64,000 nucleotides of DNA from Trichuris trichiura (lineage: Eukaryota > Nematoda > Enoplea > Trichinellida > Trichuridae), in contig JBAJFE010000005.1 in assembly GCA_037903355.1 (NCBI GenBank), positions 620,001-684,000 of the forward strand. Reading direction: 5' to 3'. Made by a program: the position numbers and the translations under genes. Shown piece by piece: positions 60,681 to 64,000 of the stretch; position 1 is the stretch's first letter, and every line of letters begins with the position of its first letter. The notes under the pieces are model-generated. The model did not search any database. It saw only the letters and a list, made by a program, of their open reading frames with translations, and was not told the origin of the DNA.

Positions 60681-63408
60681 AACGCGGGTTCACCGTAACA
60701 CCTTATATGAAAACCAATATACAGATTATGAAGCATCTTACATTCACTTGGGTTATTGCTTTTTTAGAAAGCATAAAAAAGAAGCAGCAAATGCCAAAAA
60801 AAACTACCTTTGCTGATTCTCAGACGAGAAGAGCACGGCTTCATGATTGCATAATAAATAATTTGTTGCTCAGGTCCCTCTTATTCGCAACGCATCTTTT
60901 ATCTGCAATAATGATACTTGATAACGATACGTTCATAAATTCTTCATTATTAAAATAAGACTGTTCAATGGAAAGTCAATCCGTTAAATTTAGCTACTTA
61001 TCAACGCGTACAGAGCAGAAAGTGGACATAGTATTCGTTGGAAGCGATTTTTAAGCAACATTTTGAACAATCCCTCAGCTTCGCTGACAAGGTGAACTTT
61101 TTCAAGTCCTAAAAGGCTTATTTTCTGCTTCAAATTATTCCACGTGCTATGCGTCTATGGATTTATACAAGAGCACATATCTGAGCTTGAGCACGCATAG
61201 GCGTAGCGCTTTTTATAAGCTTGTTCTAATGGTGACGTGCTGGAACTTCAGGAGCGAACTTTTCATGCCCAAAGATGTCATCCATTAGAAAGTATTGCGA
61301 ATTCGTTTTAGGCCTCTCTTCAGGCAAGCGTACAGTCGTCCGACCGAACTTACCTTAAATTTCTTGTATAAAACACAGAGGGCAAAATTTCAGCGTCAGA
61401 CAAGGAATGTTAGTTTACACAAAGGAAGTAAGAGTTAAACCAATTTCAAAGTGATCCGTCATTCTTAGTTATGCTCCTTCAACTATTTCATCTTCATTCT
61501 GCTTTTAATGAATTCAATTTTTTCAGGTATTCATTCCCCGCGTATCCTTCAATCTAAAGCGAATTACTTCTAGTCAGCTAAGATGTTAAAGGTCAATGAA
61601 CGTGTCTATCAAACTTTTAATGTTATTCTCCTGCCCACCCGCGTGAGTATACGTCCAAAGCTGCTTTACGACTAATGCAAGATTACAAACGCGTTTCAGA
61701 ATGGTTAGCCGTCGAAGCACGTTAGTAAAACAACTGCTATTAACTGACCCGGCATAGATCGATTTAAGTTAAAAAGTGCTGCAATTTCTCAATTCAAATG
61801 CATTTCAACATTTTCAAAATGCTGCGCATAAACTTGATATTACTGCAACAATTCAAACAGAGCATCTTGGGCTCTAATTACAATGCAGAGGGCCTTCCGA
61901 AAGGTTCAACCAGATTACCATAATTAGCAGCTGAAATAAAACAAAATTTAAGCCATACGATGAGACCTTGAAGAAGAAACAATTGCTTCATCATTTTATA
62001 CTCAGGACAGCTGCATTCGTAAGTTGAATGAACCCTTTTTAAAATATGAAAAAAACATCCACCAGAATAACGCTTTGTGCTTGAAATTTTTGGAAACCAT
62101 CAAAAATCTTTCCGTTTAACCGGTGGCAGTCAAAATCCTGAATAAGTCGAAGATATACTGCGAAGTTTGGCTTTGTGGCAGTTAAGAGTTGATATTTTCT
62201 AAATAAGTAATGTGCTCCAGTAGAGGAGTTTTTATACTGGCCTTATTTTTTAGACCACTAACTTCGAACAAGACCTGTATAATAGCACCCCTACTCTAGT
62301 ATGTTCTTTATTTAGAAGATGCCAGTGCACAACTGCCACAAGGCAACACTTTACAGTGGATCTTCGACTTATTGGGATTTCAATCTAGTTGGGATTTTGA
62401 CAGTCCAGACTTTGACCCTAACCTCTATTCATCTTATAAAACCTTTTCTTCTTGTTTATACTCACTTCGTCCATCTTCAAACTGTCTGCTCAATCTGCGT
62501 AATACGAATTTCAACTTTCTTATTACTGTCAAATCGACAATGCGCGACATAGCAACAATAGCCACGTTAAATAAAAGACCATAAAAAAGAAAAACTGAAG
62601 AGGTATTATTTTGTGCATTTAGTGGATACTGACGAAAGCGTAATAACACTTATAACACCGCCTGACGAGAGCAGGGGAGCACAATGAATCAGCAACGCTT
62701 AAAAAAATTGAAAAACAAAGTGAAAGTCTACTAAAATGCAATAGTTTATGGTCCCTACTTGAAGACGTTGGAACAGCTTTTTCAACATTATGCAGTCTCT
62801 TAAGAAATTATCATTTCCTTATGCCAAAATACCAAAACACTTTTGCGTGCTATTTACAGTGCAGCTGTGATAATCAGCTGACTAATTGGCTTGCTCTAGG
62901 GATAAACACAGGTTTTTTTATGAAACTATAAGAATCAACCAGCTTTCCTTTATGGCATAATCTTGAGCTTTTGATCTCTTGTATGACGACAGGTAAGGAT
63001 ATAGATGTTAGCGGGAAGAAAATTGATTCATTTTTTCTTTGACATGTTGGAACTAAGGCGGTTAGTATTGACTATTCCCCATTGAAGCTGTAGACTGACT
63101 AGATTTTCACGCATCTTTATTGCACCTATTCGACCATCACAATCGGAATGAAGGCGAATTCAGACTTATTCATTTTCCAATATTCTAGCTATGGAATAGC
63201 GGAGAATAGCGTCCTGAGGGTTCACGTCCCTTCCGTCATTGGAAAGTTGACAGAATCCTAAGGCAATTAATCACAGCGGCTTAGCAGCTATTTGAAATGA
63301 ATCAGCACGTTAGCTAACAGCCGAAAGGCTCCCCGTGTTGTTGTTTTTATGCGTGCTGATTGGAAATTAAATACCGTAAGCTGCGGAACCCAAATGGTTT
63401 ACTGTAGT
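60681..63408. other. Long intergenic stretch
   Basis: AT-rich; open frames at 60,707-60,958 and 62,319-62,649 lack support. Confidence 0.35.
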
Positions 63409-63868
63409 TTAGTGAACTCGCTCAAAGTGTACTTCGTTAAGAGACGCAATAAAGTGGTCGCACATTAATGGGGCCTGTTTGCAACGGCGGCAGGAGCGAT
63501 TGAATTGAACAAGTCTCTTTATTTTATTAAAACTGCTCTTCTTGTTGGAATCGGTCGAACAGCAACTTAATGAGCCGTGCCGGAAACTGAGATGGCCTAA
63601 AGGGGCAGAAGCTCTTAATTCGACCAGTTCCTTAGTGCACCAACTCCTCCCTTGGAGAGTGACCGTCTGAGGGCAAACTGAATTCATCGCAAAAGAGGTA
63701 ATTTTGAATTTTTGTTCGCCCAAATTTACTTACAAACTAATCGAATGGCAATCAAGAAAGGAAACTGTAATTCGGCCGTTAGCGTTGATTCGCGCTGCAG
63801 AATGGCCGCATGTTCGGCCGATTAGATTACATTTTGAAGCCGATTGTCGACGTCAGAAAATTGAATTC
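63409..63868. other. Candidate exons on both strands
   Basis: Plus strand, about 63,674-63,868: open frame ending KLIEWQSRKETVIRPLALIR... PHVRPIRLHFEADCRRQ, stop; coding-like, no start seen. Minus strand, 63,723-63,409: MGEQKFKITSFAMNSVCPQ..., 104 codons with an ATG. They overlap slightly and at most one is likely to be real. No family recognised. Confidence 0.25.
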
Positions 63869-64000
63869 TGAGGTCCAACTTTCGCATACAAATCACCGAT
63901 TCATTGCTCTATTACGCTCTTTCCCCTAAAGCGGTTCGACGGCATTGCCATAACGTTTCCGGCCCTGACCACTCAGTAGCATTTCTGACTCAAGTAAACT

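Overview
The window reads as animal nuclear DNA, most likely from a nematode. It holds intron-split genes with very short introns (41-66 bases wherever I could place both ends), scattered single tRNA genes, a DUF229 protein (a family greatly expanded in nematodes), Penelope-like and DNA-transposon debris, microsatellites and long degenerate tandem arrays. Nothing looks bacterial or viral. A clade I nematode (whipworm/Trichinella group) is my best guess, because an exportin-5 gene is present and Caenorhabditis elegans is reported to lack one. That placement is inference.

Layout. 0.5-3.0 kb: a two-exon DUF229 membrane protein (+). 4.5-4.8 kb: a decayed coding fragment related to another at 51.4-51.7 kb. 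6.6-9.3 kb: three tRNA-Val genes and one tRNA-Asp. 12.9-15.0 kb: two Penelope-like element (PLE) pieces lying back to back, then a hAT-like MITE. 16.0-17.1 kb: a nest of foldback elements carrying hammerhead-ribozyme-like motifs. 18.07-22.19 kb: nine units of a ~460-bp tandem repeat. 22.2-23.2 kb: a unique island with two convergent small genes, one of them histone-fold-like. 25.0-26.5 and 31.4-33.0 kb: a duplicated ~1.5-kb block; the second copy sits directly behind a second, shorter 460-bp array (29.17-31.42 kb). 35.1-35.7 kb: a 41-bp minisatellite. 41.8-44.5 kb: a tandem duplication with three foldback elements, one of which can be compared with its empty site. 46.8 kb: a long GT microsatellite. 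49.0 kb: tRNA-Asn. 49.6-50.0 kb: a further foldback. 52.6-58.6 kb (-): a complete 25-exon exportin-5 gene. 60.2-60.7 kb (+): an unrecognised three-exon gene. The rest is AT-rich with no gene I can support.

How the parts relate. Exportin-5 carries pre-miRNAs and other structured RNAs out of the nucleus with RanGTP, and is the only gene here with a firm pathway role. The other strong theme is mobile DNA. A motif of the form CTGAnGA, one base, stem, loop, stem, GAAAC or GAAAGC recurs at least 14 times on both strands, behind PLE 3' ends and inside foldback elements. This agrees with published reports that PLE pseudo-LTRs carry hammerhead ribozymes, and suggests a non-autonomous foldback family that may use PLE machinery.

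Exon models were made by eye from splice sites, open phase and remembered family sequence. No alignment or search was run. Small unidentified genes and candidate exons are marked with low confidence.
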